A DNA stretch of 64,000 nt from Streptomyces sp. NRRL S-1022 (GTDB lineage: Bacteria; Actinomycetota; Actinomycetes; Streptomycetales; Streptomycetaceae): contig NZ_JOIU01000012.1 of NCBI RefSeq assembly GCF_000720135.1, forward strand, positions 124,001-188,000. The letters run 5' to 3'. Under the pieces are notes generated by a model. The model was not told where the DNA came from, made no database searches, and worked only from the letters and a program-made list of their open reading frames with translations. Positions 21,963-31,265 of the stretch are shown in pieces (within the stretch, counting starts at the first letter, position 1; every line of letters begins with the position of its first letter). Both the position numbers and the translations under genes were made by a program.

Positions 21963-22498
21963 GCCGTACGGCCTTTCGTTGCGTGGGCTGCCTGCCGGGC
22001 GACGGCCTGCTGGAGCCGGTTCTGGGCGGGGGCCCGCCAGATGTGGCAGATGGCGAGCGCGAGGGCGTCGGCGGCGTCGGCCGGTTTCGGCGGCGCGGCG
22101 AGCCGGAGCAGCCGGGTCACCATGGCGCCGACCTGCGCCTTGTCGGCGCGACCGCTGCCGGTGACGGCGGCCTTGACCTCGCTGGGGGTGTGCAGGGCGA
22201 CCGGGATGCCGCGCCGGGCGGCGCACAGCATGGCGACGGCGCTGGCCTGGGCGGTGCCCATCACCGTGCGCACGTTGTGCTGGCTGAAGACGCGTTCCAC
22301 CGCGACGCACTCCGGCCGGTGCTCGTCCAGCCACTGCTCGATGCCCTGTTCGACGGCGAGCAGCCGGTGGCCGAGGTCGGCGTCCACGGGCGTGCGGACG
22401 ACTCCGACGCCGATCATCGTGAGCGGGCGGCCCGCGACCCCCTCGACCACGCCGACACCGCACCGGGTCAGCCCGGGGTCCACCCCCAGTACGCGCAC
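21959..22498 (-). CDS. ruvC: Crossover junction endodeoxyribonuclease RuvC
   Basis: 179 residues from a GTG at 22498. Resolves Holliday junctions. The catalytic acidic residues are visible: Asp in [12 protein letters not shown], Glu in [11 protein letters not shown], and the C-terminal [12 protein letters not shown] pair. The C-terminal tail is Ala/Arg/Gln-rich. The start lies 31 bases inside the 3' end of the upstream yebC-like gene, an unusual overlap that seems to come from loss of the normal yebC end. Confidence 0.97.
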   Translation of the reverse strand: MRVLGVDPGLTRCGVGVVEGVAGRPLTMIGVGVVRTPVDADLGHRLLAVEQGIEQWLDEHRPECVAVERVFSQHNVRTVMGTAQASAVAMLCAARRGIPVALHTPSEVKAAVTGSGRADKAQVGAMVTRLLRLAAPPKPADAADALALAICHIWRAPAQNRLQQAVARQAAHATKGRTA

Positions 22499-23241
22499 CG
22501 CGCCCCTCCCTCGGATCCCTCGATCACCTGTTTGTGCAGGCTATCGGGTCCCACTGACAATGACGGCGGGCCGGTGGGACGTGTCCCACCCTTCTTCGCG
22601 CCCTCCTCGTCCAGCTCGACCTGCATGGTCGGGACGAAGTTGGCCTCGGCGGAGTCGTAGTCGATGCCGGCCTCCTGGAGGGCGGTGCGGACCGCGACCA
22701 GGTCGGTGGCCTCGCTGATGACCTCGAAGGTCTCGCCGAGGTCGTTGACCTCCTCGGCGCCCGCGTCCAGGACCGCCATGAGGACCTCGTCCTCGGTCAG
22801 CTCACCCTTGGGGACGATGACGACGCCCTTGCGGTTGAACAGGTACGACACCGAGCCCGGGTCGGCCATCGAGCCGCCGTTGCGGGTCATGGCGACGCGG
22901 ACCTCGGAGGCGGCGCGGTTGCGGTTGTCGGTGAGGCACTCGATGAGCACCGCGACACCGTTCGGGCCGTAGCCCTCGTACATGATCGTCTCGTAGTCGG
23001 CGCCGCCGGCCTCCAGGCCCGCGCCGCGCTTGACCGCGGAGTCGATGTTCTTGTTCGGGACCGACGACTTCTTCGCCTTCTGGATGGCGTCGTACAGCGT
23101 CGGGTTGCCCTCGGGGTCCGCGCCGCCCATTCGCGCCGCGACCTCGATGTTCTTGATGAGCTTCGCGAAGAGCTTGCCGCGCTTGGCGTCGATCACGGCC
23201 TTCTTGTGCTTCGTCGTGGCCCATTTAGAGTGGCCGGACAT
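22468..23241 (-). CDS. YebC/PmpR-family protein with replaced C-terminus
   Basis: 257 residues from the ATG at 23241 ([20 protein letters not shown]). YebC proteins act as transcription regulators or as translation factors relieving ribosome stalling. The first 217 residues are canonical ([46 protein letters not shown]). From residue 218 the expected closing segment (in relatives roughly IFRLIDALEDSDDVQNV and onward to about residue 250) is absent. It is replaced by about 40 unrelated residues ([16 protein letters not shown]...) read through what looks like the normal intergenic region and into ruvC. The DNA at the junction has three copies of GTCCCAC in both orientations. Likely a small deletion; the missing part belongs to domain 3, so function may be altered. 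Confidence 0.9.
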   Translation of the reverse strand: MSGHSKWATTKHKKAVIDAKRGKLFAKLIKNIEVAARMGGADPEGNPTLYDAIQKAKKSSVPNKNIDSAVKRGAGLEAGGADYETIMYEGYGPNGVAVLIECLTDNRNRAASEVRVAMTRNGGSMADPGSVSYLFNRKGVVIVPKGELTEDEVLMAVLDAGAEEVNDLGETFEVISEATDLVAVRTALQEAGIDYDSAEANFVPTMQVELDEEGAKKGGTRPTGPPSLSVGPDSLHKQVIEGSEGGARCAYWGWTPG

Positions 23242-23306
23242 CTGCCTGTCTCCTTCGCGTAACCCATCCAGATACGAACGCCAGAGATCCTACCGGGACT
23301 CGCGTC

Positions 23307-23906
23307 CTACTCCGGTGTCCGGTGCGCGCGCACCATGTCGACGAACAGGGAGTGCACGCGGTGGTCGCCGGTCAGTTCGGGATGGAACGACGTGGCGAGC
23401 GCGTTGCCCTGGCGTACGGCGACGATGTGGCCGTCGTGCTCCGCGAGCACCTCGGTCCCGGCGCCCACGGACTCCACCCAGGGGGCGCGGATGAAGACGC
23501 CCTCCACAGGATCGCCCGGGATGCCCTGGACGTCGAGTGCGGCCTCGAACGACTCGTTCTGCCGCCCGAAGGCGTTGCGGCGCACGATCATGTCGATGCC
23601 GCCGACGGTCTCCTGGCCCGAGCGAGGGTCGAGGATCTTGTCGGCGAGCATGATCATGCCCGCGCAGGTGCCGTAGACGGGCATGCCGGCCCGCACGCGC
23701 GCGCGGAGGGGCTCCATCAGGCCGAACAGGTGGGCCAGCTTGGAGATGGTGGTGGACTCGCCGCCGGGCAGCACGAGACCGTCCACCTCGGCGAGTTCCT
23801 CGGGGCGCCGCACCGGCCTGGCCACGGCGTCGGCCGCGGCCAGGGCGATGAGGTGCTCCCGTACGTCGCCCTGGAGAGCCAGGACGCCTATGACGGGGGT
23901 GTTCAT
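23307..23906 (-). CDS. pdxT: Pyridoxal 5'-phosphate synthase glutaminase subunit
   Basis: 199 residues from the ATG at 23906. A class I glutaminase that feeds ammonia to PdxS for PLP synthesis. Motifs: [15 protein letters not shown], the oxyanion [15 protein letters not shown], the nucleophile cysteine in [10 protein letters not shown], and the catalytic His-x-Glu in SFHPELTGD. Thirteen bases downstream of pdxS. Length is normal. Confidence 0.98.
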   Translation of the reverse strand: MNTPVIGVLALQGDVREHLIALAAADAVARPVRRPEELAEVDGLVLPGGESTTISKLAHLFGLMEPLRARVRAGMPVYGTCAGMIMLADKILDPRSGQETVGGIDMIVRRNAFGRQNESFEAALDVQGIPGDPVEGVFIRAPWVESVGAGTEVLAEHDGHIVAVRQGNALATSFHPELTGDHRVHSLFVDMVRAHRTPE

Positions 23907-23919
23907 GTGATCCGGTGCC

Positions 23920-24825
23920 TTACCAGCCGCGGTTGGCGTAGCGCTCGGTCTCGGGGAGGGTGTCGCAGTTGATGCCGACCATGGCCTCGCCGAGGTTGCG
24001 GGACGCGTCCGCGATGATCTTCGGGTCGTCGTAGAAGGTGGTGGCCTTCACGATGGCGGCGGCACGCTTGGCCGGGTCGCCGGACTTGAAGATGCCGGAG
24101 CCGACGAACACGCCCTCGGCGCCGAGCTGGCGCATCAGGGCCGCGTCGGCCGGGGTGGCGACGCCGCCGGCGGAGAAGAGGACCACCGGGAGCTTGCCCA
24201 GCTCGGCGACCTCCTTGACCAGCTCGTACGGGGCGCGCAGCTCCTTGGCGGCGGCGTACAGCTCGTTGTTGTCGTAGCCGCGCAGGCGGGCGATCTCGTT
24301 CTTGATCTGGCGCAGGTGGCGGACGGCCTCGACGACGTTGCCGGTGCCGGCCTCGCCCTTGGAGCGGATCATCGCGGCGCCCTCGGCGATGCGGCGCAGG
24401 GCCTCGCCCAGGTTGGTCGCGCCACACACGAACGGGGTGGTGAAGGCCCACTTGTCGGAGTGGTTGACCTCGTCGGCCGGGGTGAGCACCTCGGACTCGT
24501 CGATGTAGTCGACGCCGAGGGACTGGAGCACCTGGGCCTCGACGAAGTGGCCGATGCGGGACTTGGCCATGACCGGGATCGAGACGGCGTCGATGATGCC
24601 CTCGATCATGTCCGGGTCGGACATGCGGGCCACGCCGCCGTCCTTGCGGATGTCGGCCGGGACCCGCTCCAGCGCCATGACGGCGACGGCGCCCGCGTCC
24701 TCGGCGATCTTCGCCTGCTCCGGCGTGACGACGTCCATGATCACGCCGCCCTTGAGCTGCTCGGCCATGCCGCGCTTCACGCGGGCGGTGCCGGTCTCGG
24801 GAGCCTGGTTCTCGATGGTGGACAC
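23920..24825 (-). CDS. pdxS: Pyridoxal 5'-phosphate synthase lyase subunit
   Basis: 301 residues from a GTG at 24825 with GTGAGG upstream. A TIM-barrel enzyme that condenses ribose 5-phosphate, glyceraldehyde 3-phosphate and ammonia into PLP. Landmarks are [33 protein letters not shown], the Schiff-base lysine in [15 protein letters not shown], and [15 protein letters not shown]. First gene of the pdxST pair. The gene further upstream (24950) is on the same strand, separated by 124 bases. Confidence 0.98.
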   Translation of the reverse strand: MSTIENQAPETGTARVKRGMAEQLKGGVIMDVVTPEQAKIAEDAGAVAVMALERVPADIRKDGGVARMSDPDMIEGIIDAVSIPVMAKSRIGHFVEAQVLQSLGVDYIDESEVLTPADEVNHSDKWAFTTPFVCGATNLGEALRRIAEGAAMIRSKGEAGTGNVVEAVRHLRQIKNEIARLRGYDNNELYAAAKELRAPYELVKEVAELGKLPVVLFSAGGVATPADAALMRQLGAEGVFVGSGIFKSGDPAKRAAAIVKATTFYDDPKIIADASRNLGEAMVGINCDTLPETERYANRGW

Positions 24826-24949
24826 GGGTGACCTCACTGAAGTGAAAGGTGGTTGATGCTTCACCGAGGAAACGCGAGTGGACCAGGCCACAGCAAGGGC
24901 CAATGGCAAGCCGGTGGATCCTTTTCGCTCACCGGCGCCCGGCGTGCGG

Positions 24950-25492
24950 TCAGGAGACCCGCTCCACCAGGGCGGCCGGCGGCTCGTCGTCCATCTCGAA
25001 GGCCAGCGGGAAGGGGGCATGGCCGGCCAGCCGGAACCAGCGGACCTTGCGGTGCTCGCGGAGCCGGCGGGCGGCGCCCACGGTGTCGTTGTGGAAGCGG
25101 CGGGCCATCGGCACCCGGCGGACCGCCTCGGCCAGCTCACGGGCCGCCTCCTCGCCGCCCGGGGCCTCGCGGACGGCCTCCACCTGCGCGGGGTCCTCGA
25201 AGACCGCGCGCAGCGCCTGGCTCAGCTCGCTCTCGGCGACCTCCCGCTGCTCCTCCTCGGCCTGCCGGGCCGCGTGCGCGGCCTCGTACAGCACGATCGA
25301 GGCGGCCGGGTCCAGCACGCCCGAGGTGGCCAGCTCCTGCGCCACGGAGGCCCGCCGCAGCAGCTGGGCGTCGAGCGCGGCCCGCGCGGCGTCCATCCGC
25401 ACGTGCAGCCGGTCCAGCCGCCCGGCCGTCCAGCTGAGGTACACGCCGACGGCGAAGAGCGCGACGAGGATCCAGATGAGGGTTGCGGTCAC
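24950..25492 (-). CDS. LemA-like single-pass membrane protein
   Basis: 180 residues from a GTG at 25492. One N-terminal transmembrane helix ([18 protein letters not shown]) is followed by a helical region in the style of LemA proteins ([58 protein letters not shown]), and then [20 protein letters not shown], which matches the LemA core of the form FN-x-x-V. The C-terminus ([28 protein letters not shown]) is conserved-looking. Placed between the pimA operon and pdxS in Streptomyces. Function unknown; LemA assignment is by resemblance. Confidence 0.8.
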   Translation of the reverse strand: MTATLIWILVALFAVGVYLSWTAGRLDRLHVRMDAARAALDAQLLRRASVAQELATSGVLDPAASIVLYEAAHAARQAEEEQREVAESELSQALRAVFEDPAQVEAVREAPGGEEAARELAEAVRRVPMARRFHNDTVGAARRLREHRKVRWFRLAGHAPFPLAFEMDDEPPAALVERVS

Positions 25493-25827
25493 GGGCGAAG
25501 GCTATCGGCTGCCCCACCGGCCCCCACGCGCCAGCCCGGCGCCGACGGCCCCGGCACCGGCCACCCTGCCCTGCACCGACCGCCCTGTCCGCCAGGCCCC
25601 GGCACCGGCACCGACCGCCCTGCCTGCACCGACCGCCGTGCCGTCGGCCCGGCACCGTGCGGAGCCGCCCGGCCCCCGGTCCGCCGCGAAGGCCCGCGCG
25701 CCCGTCCCCCACCGACCCGAGCGGCCCCGGGCATGCGGCCCGCGCGGGACCACAAGGCCCCGCCTGGCCGCACCGGGAGCGCCCGGGCACGCCCCCGCCG
25801 GGCAGGACGGACCGACCGGGCCCCGCC
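25493..25827. other. Gene-free interval with degenerate C-rich repeats
   Basis: 335 bases upstream of the LemA-like gene and downstream of pimA. No credible gene on either strand. The bases from about 25540 to 25640 contain imperfect copies of CACCGACCGCCCTGCC and CCGGCACCGG. It lies between two minus-strand genes, so it should contain the pimA operon terminator and the LemA-like gene promoter, but no clear hairpin was found. Confidence 0.5.
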
Positions 25828-26991
25828 TCAGTCCCGGGCCAGTCCGAAGCGGGCCCGCAGGCCCGTCGTCCGTTCGTCCGCGGCGACCGCGGCCGCGCCG
25901 GCCGTCACCGTCTCGTAGACGGAGAGGATGTCCGCGCCGACCGTCGACCAGTCGAACCGCCGTACATGGGCGCTGCCGCGCTCGCGCAGCTCCGTGCGGC
26001 GCGCCGGGTCCTCCAGCAGGCGTACGGCCGCCTCGGCCAGCGCGTCGGCGTCCTCGTTGGCGAACACCTCGCCGGCCTCGCCCTGGTCGAGGACCTGCAC
26101 GAAGGCGTCCAGGTCGGCGGCGAGCACGGGGGCACCCGCCGACATCGCCTCGACCAGGATGATGCCGAAGCTCTCGCCGCCGGTGTTCGGCGCGACGTAC
26201 AGGTCGACGCTGCGCAGCAACCGGGCCTTGTCCTCGTCGCTGATCATGCCGAGGAACTCCACGCGGGAGCGCAGCTCCTTGGGCAGGTCCTCGACGGCCG
26301 CCTCGTCGTCGCCGCGCCCCGCGACCAGCAGCCGGGTCTGCGGACGGGCGGCGAGGATCCCGGGCAGCGCCTTCATGAGGACCGGCAGGCCCTTGCGGGG
26401 CTCGTCGATGCGGCCGATGAAGCCGATGGTGTCGCCCTGCCACTCCGGCCTGGGCTCGGCCTTGGCGAAGAAGTCCACGTCCACGCCGTTGGGGATGACC
26501 ACCGCGTCCCCGCCGAGGTGCTCGACCAGTGTGCGGCGGGCGTACTCGCTGACCGCGATCCGCGCGCTGATCTTCTCCAGCGCGGCCTGGAGGATCGCGT
26601 ACGCGGCGATCATCGCGCGCGAGCGCGGGTTGGAGGTGTGGAAGGTGGCCACGATCGGGCCGGACGCCGCCCAGCAGGTCAGCAGGCCCAGCGAGGGCGA
26701 GGTCGGCTCGTGGATGTGCACCACGTCGAAGCCGCCCTCGTGCAGCCAGCGCCGCACCCGCGCGGCCGACAGGAAGCCGAAGTTCAGCCGGGCCACCGAG
26801 CCGTTGTACGGCACCGGGACCGCGCGGCCGGCGGAGACGACGTACGGCGGCAGCGGGGTGTCGTCGTCGGCCGGGGCGAGGACGGACACCTCGTGGCCGA
26901 GGCGGAGGAAGTACTCGGCGAGGTCGCGGATGTGGAACTGGACGCCACCGGGCACGTCCCAGGAGTACGGGCAGACGATCCCGATTCTCAC
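25828..26991 (-). CDS. pimA: Phosphatidylinositol mannosyltransferase PimA-type (GT4)
   Basis: 387 residues from a GTG at 26991. Adds the first mannose from GDP-mannose to phosphatidylinositol at the inner membrane face. GT4 features: the N-terminal glycine loop (IGIVCPYSWDVPGGVQFHI), VVHIHEPTSPSLGLL, VVIPNGVDVDFF, IGFIGRIDEPRKGLPVL, and the nucleotide-sugar motif APNTGGESFGIILVEAMSAG. Length fits mycobacterial PimA. It overlaps the acyltransferase gene by four bases and is the last gene of the pgsA-acyltransferase-pimA operon. Confidence 0.95.
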   Translation of the reverse strand: MRIGIVCPYSWDVPGGVQFHIRDLAEYFLRLGHEVSVLAPADDDTPLPPYVVSAGRAVPVPYNGSVARLNFGFLSAARVRRWLHEGGFDVVHIHEPTSPSLGLLTCWAASGPIVATFHTSNPRSRAMIAAYAILQAALEKISARIAVSEYARRTLVEHLGGDAVVIPNGVDVDFFAKAEPRPEWQGDTIGFIGRIDEPRKGLPVLMKALPGILAARPQTRLLVAGRGDDEAAVEDLPKELRSRVEFLGMISDEDKARLLRSVDLYVAPNTGGESFGIILVEAMSAGAPVLAADLDAFVQVLDQGEAGEVFANEDADALAEAAVRLLEDPARRTELRERGSAHVRRFDWSTVGADILSVYETVTAGAAAVAADERTTGLRARFGLARD

Positions 26992-27896
26992 GCGGGTCCC
27001 TTCGCGGGGTCGAGGTCGGCGAGCCACAGCCGTTGCAGCATGTGCCAGTCCTCGGGATGCTCGGCGATCCCGGAGGCGAAGGCGTCGGCCAGGGCCTGTG
27101 TCATGACAGACGTCTTCTCGGCCCGCGTACCTGACGCGGGGACCTCGACCGGGGGATGCACGCGGCCCTTCATGACGGGCGAGTCGTCGTACCAGAGGGT
27201 GACGGGCAGCAGCAGCGCGCCGGTCTGCTGGGCGAGCAGGGCCGGTCCCGCGGGCATGCGGGCCGTCTCTCCGAAGAAGCCGACCTCGACGCCGGAGGCG
27301 GACAGGTCGCGGTCGGCGACCAGGCAGACCAGGCCGCCGTCGCGCAGCCTGCGGGCGAGCGTGCCGAAAGCGGAGCCGCCGCTGTGCGGCAGGACCTCCA
27401 TGCCGAGGCCCTCGCGGTAGGCGACGAAGCGGTCGTAGAGCGTCTCGGGCTTCAGGCGCTCGGCGACCGTCGTGAACGGCGTCTCCAGCTCGGTGGTGAC
27501 CCAGGCGCCGGCCAGGTCCCAGTTGGCCAGGTGGGGCAGGGCGAGGATCACGCCCCGGCCGGAGGCGAGCCCGTCGGTCAGATGGTGGACGTCCTTGGGA
27601 TCGAAGCCGCCCCTGACGCGCTCGGCGCTCCAGGCCGGCAGCCGGAAGGACTCCATCCAGTAGCGCAGGTACGAGCGCATGCCCGCGCGGGACAGCTCGG
27701 CGAGCCGCTCCGGACCGGCGTCGGGCACCACGCGCGCGTAGTTCGCCTCCAGGCGCAGCACGCCCTTGCCGCGCCGCTTCCACGCGAGGTCGGCGATGGT
27801 CCGGCCGAGGCGCACCGCGGCCGGCTCGGGGAGCTTCTTGACGGTGCTCCAGCCGAGTCCGTACAGCGCGTCGGTGAGCCGGTCGGCGGTGCTCAC
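26988..27896 (-). CDS. Phosphatidylinositol mannoside acyltransferase (LpxL/HtrB family)
   Basis: 302 residues from a GTG at 27896. Family members acylate the mannose of PIM1/PIM2 using acyl-CoA. The catalytic H-x4-D is visible as ALPHLANWDLAGAW (residues about 130), followed by the substrate-binding segment RLRDGGLVCLVADRDLSASG and the FFGETARMPAGPALLAQQTG block. Sandwiched with four-base overlaps on both sides between pgsA and pimA, which strongly supports PIM biosynthesis. Confidence 0.94.
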   Translation of the reverse strand: MSTADRLTDALYGLGWSTVKKLPEPAAVRLGRTIADLAWKRRGKGVLRLEANYARVVPDAGPERLAELSRAGMRSYLRYWMESFRLPAWSAERVRGGFDPKDVHHLTDGLASGRGVILALPHLANWDLAGAWVTTELETPFTTVAERLKPETLYDRFVAYREGLGMEVLPHSGGSAFGTLARRLRDGGLVCLVADRDLSASGVEVGFFGETARMPAGPALLAQQTGALLLPVTLWYDDSPVMKGRVHPPVEVPASGTRAEKTSVMTQALADAFASGIAEHPEDWHMLQRLWLADLDPAKGPA

Positions 27897-28558
27897 TGGG
27901 CCACCTCGCCGGCGGCGGCCCGGGCCGCCGCCTCCGCCTCGGCGGACTCGCGGCGGACGGTGACGACCCGCTGGACCAGGGTGACCAGGCTGCCCACGGC
28001 GACGATCCACAGCGCGATCGGCAGCAGCCACTGGATGCCCGGGACGCCGAACTTGTGCAGGCCCGCGAAACCGGCCGCGACCAGCGAGATGACCAGCCGC
28101 TCGGCGCGCTCGACGAGCCCGTTGACGGCGACCGGCAGCCCGATCGACTCGCCGCGCGCCTTGGTGTACGACACCACCTGGCCGCTGGCCAGGCAGAAGA
28201 TCGAGACGGCGCACAGCACGTTGTCGTCGCCGCGCCCGGCGTACCAGAGCGCGAAGCCGCCGAAGATCGCGCCGTCGGCGACCCGGTCCAGGGTGGAGTC
28301 AAGGAAGGCGCCCCAGCGGCTGGAGCGGCCCAGCTGACGGGCCATGTTCCCGTCGACCAGGTCGGAGAAGACGAACAGGGTGATCACGATCGTGCCCCAG
28401 AAGAACTCGCCCCGGGGGTAGAAGACCAGCGCGCCCGCGACCACACCGGCCGTGCCGAGGAGTGTGACCGTGTCGGGGCTCACGCCCCGGCGGATGAGAA
28501 ACGCGGCGAACGGTGTGAGGACACGCGTGAAAAATGCACGCGCGTACTTGTTCAGCAT
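27893..28558 (-). CDS. pgsA: Phosphatidylinositol phosphate synthase (CDP-alcohol phosphotransferase)
   Basis: 221 residues from the ATG at 28558 (MLNKYARAFFTRVLTPFAAF). Transfers a phosphatidyl group from CDP-diacylglycerol to inositol 1-phosphate, the first step of PI and PIM synthesis in actinobacteria. The CDP-OH-P motif is complete: DLVDGNMARQLGRSSRWGAF followed by LDSTLDRVAD, giving D-x2-DG-x2-AR-x8-G-x3-D-x3-D. About six hydrophobic segments. The promoter-proximal gene of the operon. Confidence 0.95.
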   Translation of the reverse strand: MLNKYARAFFTRVLTPFAAFLIRRGVSPDTVTLLGTAGVVAGALVFYPRGEFFWGTIVITLFVFSDLVDGNMARQLGRSSRWGAFLDSTLDRVADGAIFGGFALWYAGRGDDNVLCAVSIFCLASGQVVSYTKARGESIGLPVAVNGLVERAERLVISLVAAGFAGLHKFGVPGIQWLLPIALWIVAVGSLVTLVQRVVTVRRESAEAEAAARAAAGEVAQ

Positions 28559-28863
28559 GGCCTTCCCGACGGTCGGTGTCGCCGCGGCCCGTGGTGGCCG
28601 CCGGCTGGCCCATCGTAGCCACGCGCGCGTGCACGTGACGGGCGGGCACCCGCAGCCGCGCCGTGAACCGGCGCGCACCCCCGCGCGCGGAGCGTGCGTG
28701 ACACGGAGGGTGTCCCGTGAGCACCCTTCGTAGTCCTTCGTATGGACGACACGTGACGGGAGTGGAAAGCTCGAATAACCGCGGGCGTCGCCGGAGCCGC
28801 CAGCACGCGGCTTGCGCGTGTCCCGCGCCCACAGTGACCTCACCGTGCACGGGAGGCAGGATC
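28559..28863. other. Divergent promoter region, pgsA / EF-G-like
   Basis: 305 bases between the divergent pgsA and EF-G-like genes. A short direct repeat CCTTCGTA is seen near 28726-28742. I found no consensus promoter hexamers I trust. The EF-G-like gene has CGGGAGGCAGG as ribosome-binding site just before its ATG at 28864. Confidence 0.45.
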
Positions 28864-31065
28864 ATGGGCGACAAGGCACAGTCACACCACCCCGGAGCCG
28901 CCGGCAGGGCTCTGACGGCCGACCGACCCGCGTCCGTACGGAACGTGGTGCTGGTCGGCCACTCCGGATCGGGAAAGACGACCCTCGTGGAGGCCCTCGC
29001 GCTGACCGCGGGGGCGGTGAACCGGGCGGGCCGGGTCGAGGACGGCGGCACCGTCTCCGACTACGACGACATCGAGCACCGGCAGCAGCGCTCGGTGCAG
29101 CTCTCCCTGGTGCCGGTCGAATGGGACGGCATCAAGGTCAACCTTCTGGACACCCCCGGCTACGCCGACTTCGTCGGGGAGCTGCGGGCCGGTCTGCGGG
29201 CCGCGGACGCCGCCCTGTTCGTCGTCTCGGCCTCGGACGGGGTCGACGGCTCGACCCGGATGGTGTGGGAGGAGTGCGCGGCCGTCGGCATGCCCCGCGC
29301 GATCGTCATCACACACCTGGAGGCCGCGCGCTCCGACTTCGAGGAGATGACCCGGACCTGCGCCGAGGCCTTCGGCGGCGACGACCCGGACGCCGTCCTG
29401 CCCCTGTACCTGCCGCTGCGCGGCCCCGAGGGCCCGGACGGGCACGCGCCCGTGACCGGCCTGGTCGGCCTGCTCTCACAGAAGCTGTTCGACTACTCGA
29501 CCGGGGAGCGCAAGGAGTCCGAGCCCGGCGAGGACCAGCTGCCGGACATCGAGGAGGCCCGCAACCGGCTCATCGAGGGCATCATCGCCGAGAGCGAGGA
29601 CGAGACCCTCATGGACCGCTACCTGGGCGGCGAGACTGTCGACATCAAGACGCTGGTCGAGGACCTGGAACGGGCCGTGGCCCGCGGATCCTTCTTCCCC
29701 GTGCTGGCCGCCGCCCCCGCCGCCGAGGGCGCCAGGCAGGGCCTCGGCACGGTCGAGCTGCTGGAGCTGATCACCGGCGGCTTCCCCACTCCGTTCGAGC
29801 ACCCCCTGCCCGGGGTCACCACCGTCGACGGGGCGCCGCGCGAGCTGAAGCCGTGCGACACGGACGGCCCGCTGGTCGCCGAGGTCGTCAAGACCTCCTC
29901 CGACCCCTATGTCGGCCGGATCTCGCTGGTCCGCGTCTTCTCCGGCACGCTGCGCCCCGACCGGACGGTGCACGTCTCCGGGCACGGCCTCGCCGACCGC
30001 GGGCACGAGGACCACGACGTCGACGAGAAGATCGGCGCCCTGTCCATGCCCTTCGGCAAACAGCAGCGCCCGGTCACCCACGCCGTCGCCGGCGACCTGG
30101 TCTGCGTGGCCAAGCTGAGCCGCGCCGAGACCGGCGACACCCTCTCCGCCAAGGACGACCCGCTCCTGATGGAGCCCTGGCAGATGCCCGATCCGCTGCT
30201 GCCGCTCGCCATCCAGGCGCACAGCAAGGCCGACGAGGACAAGCTCTCCCAGGGCCTGTCCCGGCTGGTCGCCGAGGACCCGACCATGCGCCTGGAGCAG
30301 AACCAGGACACCCACCAGGTCGTCCTGTGGTGCCTGGGCGAGGCCCACGCGGACGTGGCCCTGGAACGGCTGCGCCACCGCTACGGCGTCCAGGTCGACG
30401 TCGTCCCGCACCGGGTCTCGCTCCGGGAGACCTTCGCGACGAAGGCCGGCGGGCGCGGCCGGCACGTCAAGCAGTCCGGCGGGCACGGCCAGTACGCCAT
30501 CTGCGAGATCGAGGTCGAGCCGCTGCCGGGCGGCTCGGGCATCGAGTTCGTGGACAAGGTGGTCGGCGGCGCGGTGCCCCGCCAGTTCATCCCGTCCGTC
30601 GAGAAGGGCGTCCGGGTCCAGGCCGCCAAGGGTGTCGCCGCCGGCTACCCCCTGGTGGACGTGCGGATCACGCTGCTGGACGGCAAGGCGCACTCGGTGG
30701 ACTCCTCCGACGCCGCCTTCCAGACGGCGGGCGCGCTCGCGCTGCGCGAGGCCGCGGCGGACGCCAGGATCCATCTGCTGGAGCCGGTCGCCGAGGTGAC
30801 CGTGCTGGTCGGCGACGAGTACGTGGGCGCCGTGATGAGCGACCTGTCCGGCCGCCGCGGCCGGTTGCTAGGCACCGAACAGGTGGGCACCGGACGGACG
30901 CTGATCCGGGCCGAGGTCCCCGAGTTCGAGATCGGCCGGTACGCCGTCGACCTGCGCTCGCTCTCGCACGGCACGGCCCGCTTCGACCGGCGCTACGCCC
31001 GGCACGAGCCGATGCCCCCGCAGATCGCCGAACGCATCCGCGAACAGGCCGGGGACGAGGGGTAG
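28864..31065 (+). CDS. EF-G-like GTPase (EF-G2 type)
   Basis: 733 residues from the ATG at 28864, with a strong GGGAGGCAGG site. The five EF-G domains can be followed: P-loop VGHSGSGKTTLVEAL, switch region IEHRQQRSVQLSL, G3 LLDTPGYADFVGEL, then domain II, III (EDPTMRLEQNQDTHQVVLW), IV (QSGGHGQYAICEIEVEPLPG) and V (DARIHLLEPVAEVTVLVGDE). The NKxD guanine-specificity motif of real EF-G is replaced by THLEAARSDF. Actinobacterial EF-G2 paralogues bind GTP but are reported to lack ribosome-stimulated GTPase; the same may apply here. Its physiological job is not known. Confidence 0.93.
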   Translation: MGDKAQSHHPGAAGRALTADRPASVRNVVLVGHSGSGKTTLVEALALTAGAVNRAGRVEDGGTVSDYDDIEHRQQRSVQLSLVPVEWDGIKVNLLDTPGYADFVGELRAGLRAADAALFVVSASDGVDGSTRMVWEECAAVGMPRAIVITHLEAARSDFEEMTRTCAEAFGGDDPDAVLPLYLPLRGPEGPDGHAPVTGLVGLLSQKLFDYSTGERKESEPGEDQLPDIEEARNRLIEGIIAESEDETLMDRYLGGETVDIKTLVEDLERAVARGSFFPVLAAAPAAEGARQGLGTVELLELITGGFPTPFEHPLPGVTTVDGAPRELKPCDTDGPLVAEVVKTSSDPYVGRISLVRVFSGTLRPDRTVHVSGHGLADRGHEDHDVDEKIGALSMPFGKQQRPVTHAVAGDLVCVAKLSRAETGDTLSAKDDPLLMEPWQMPDPLLPLAIQAHSKADEDKLSQGLSRLVAEDPTMRLEQNQDTHQVVLWCLGEAHADVALERLRHRYGVQVDVVPHRVSLRETFATKAGGRGRHVKQSGGHGQYAICEIEVEPLPGGSGIEFVDKVVGGAVPRQFIPSVEKGVRVQAAKGVAAGYPLVDVRITLLDGKAHSVDSSDAAFQTAGALALREAAADARIHLLEPVAEVTVLVGDEYVGAVMSDLSGRRGRLLGTEQVGTGRTLIRAEVPEFEIGRYAVDLRSLSHGTARFDRRYARHEPMPPQIAERIREQAGDEG

Positions 31066-31078
31066 TACGCCGGCGCAC

Positions 31079-31104
31079 GGGCGGGCGGCTTCGGCCGTCC
31101 GCCC
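31079..31104. terminator. Hairpin downstream of EF-G-like gene
   Basis: An 11-bp stem (GGGCGGGCGGC / GCCGTCCGCCC, one G-T wobble) with a TTCG tetraloop, 14 bases past the stop. Confidence 0.75.
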
Positions 31105-31265
31105 CCGCGCTGTCGGTGCCGGCGGATACGCTGATCACCTGATCACGGCGTGCCGCAGCCGGCCGGTCACCGGCCGGTACCGGCACGGCGGGGCGGTCAA
31201 CAGGTGTGCGGAGCAGGGAAGTCGGGAAGGCCGCAGGCACGGCACCGGCGGCGATGGGGGCGGGA

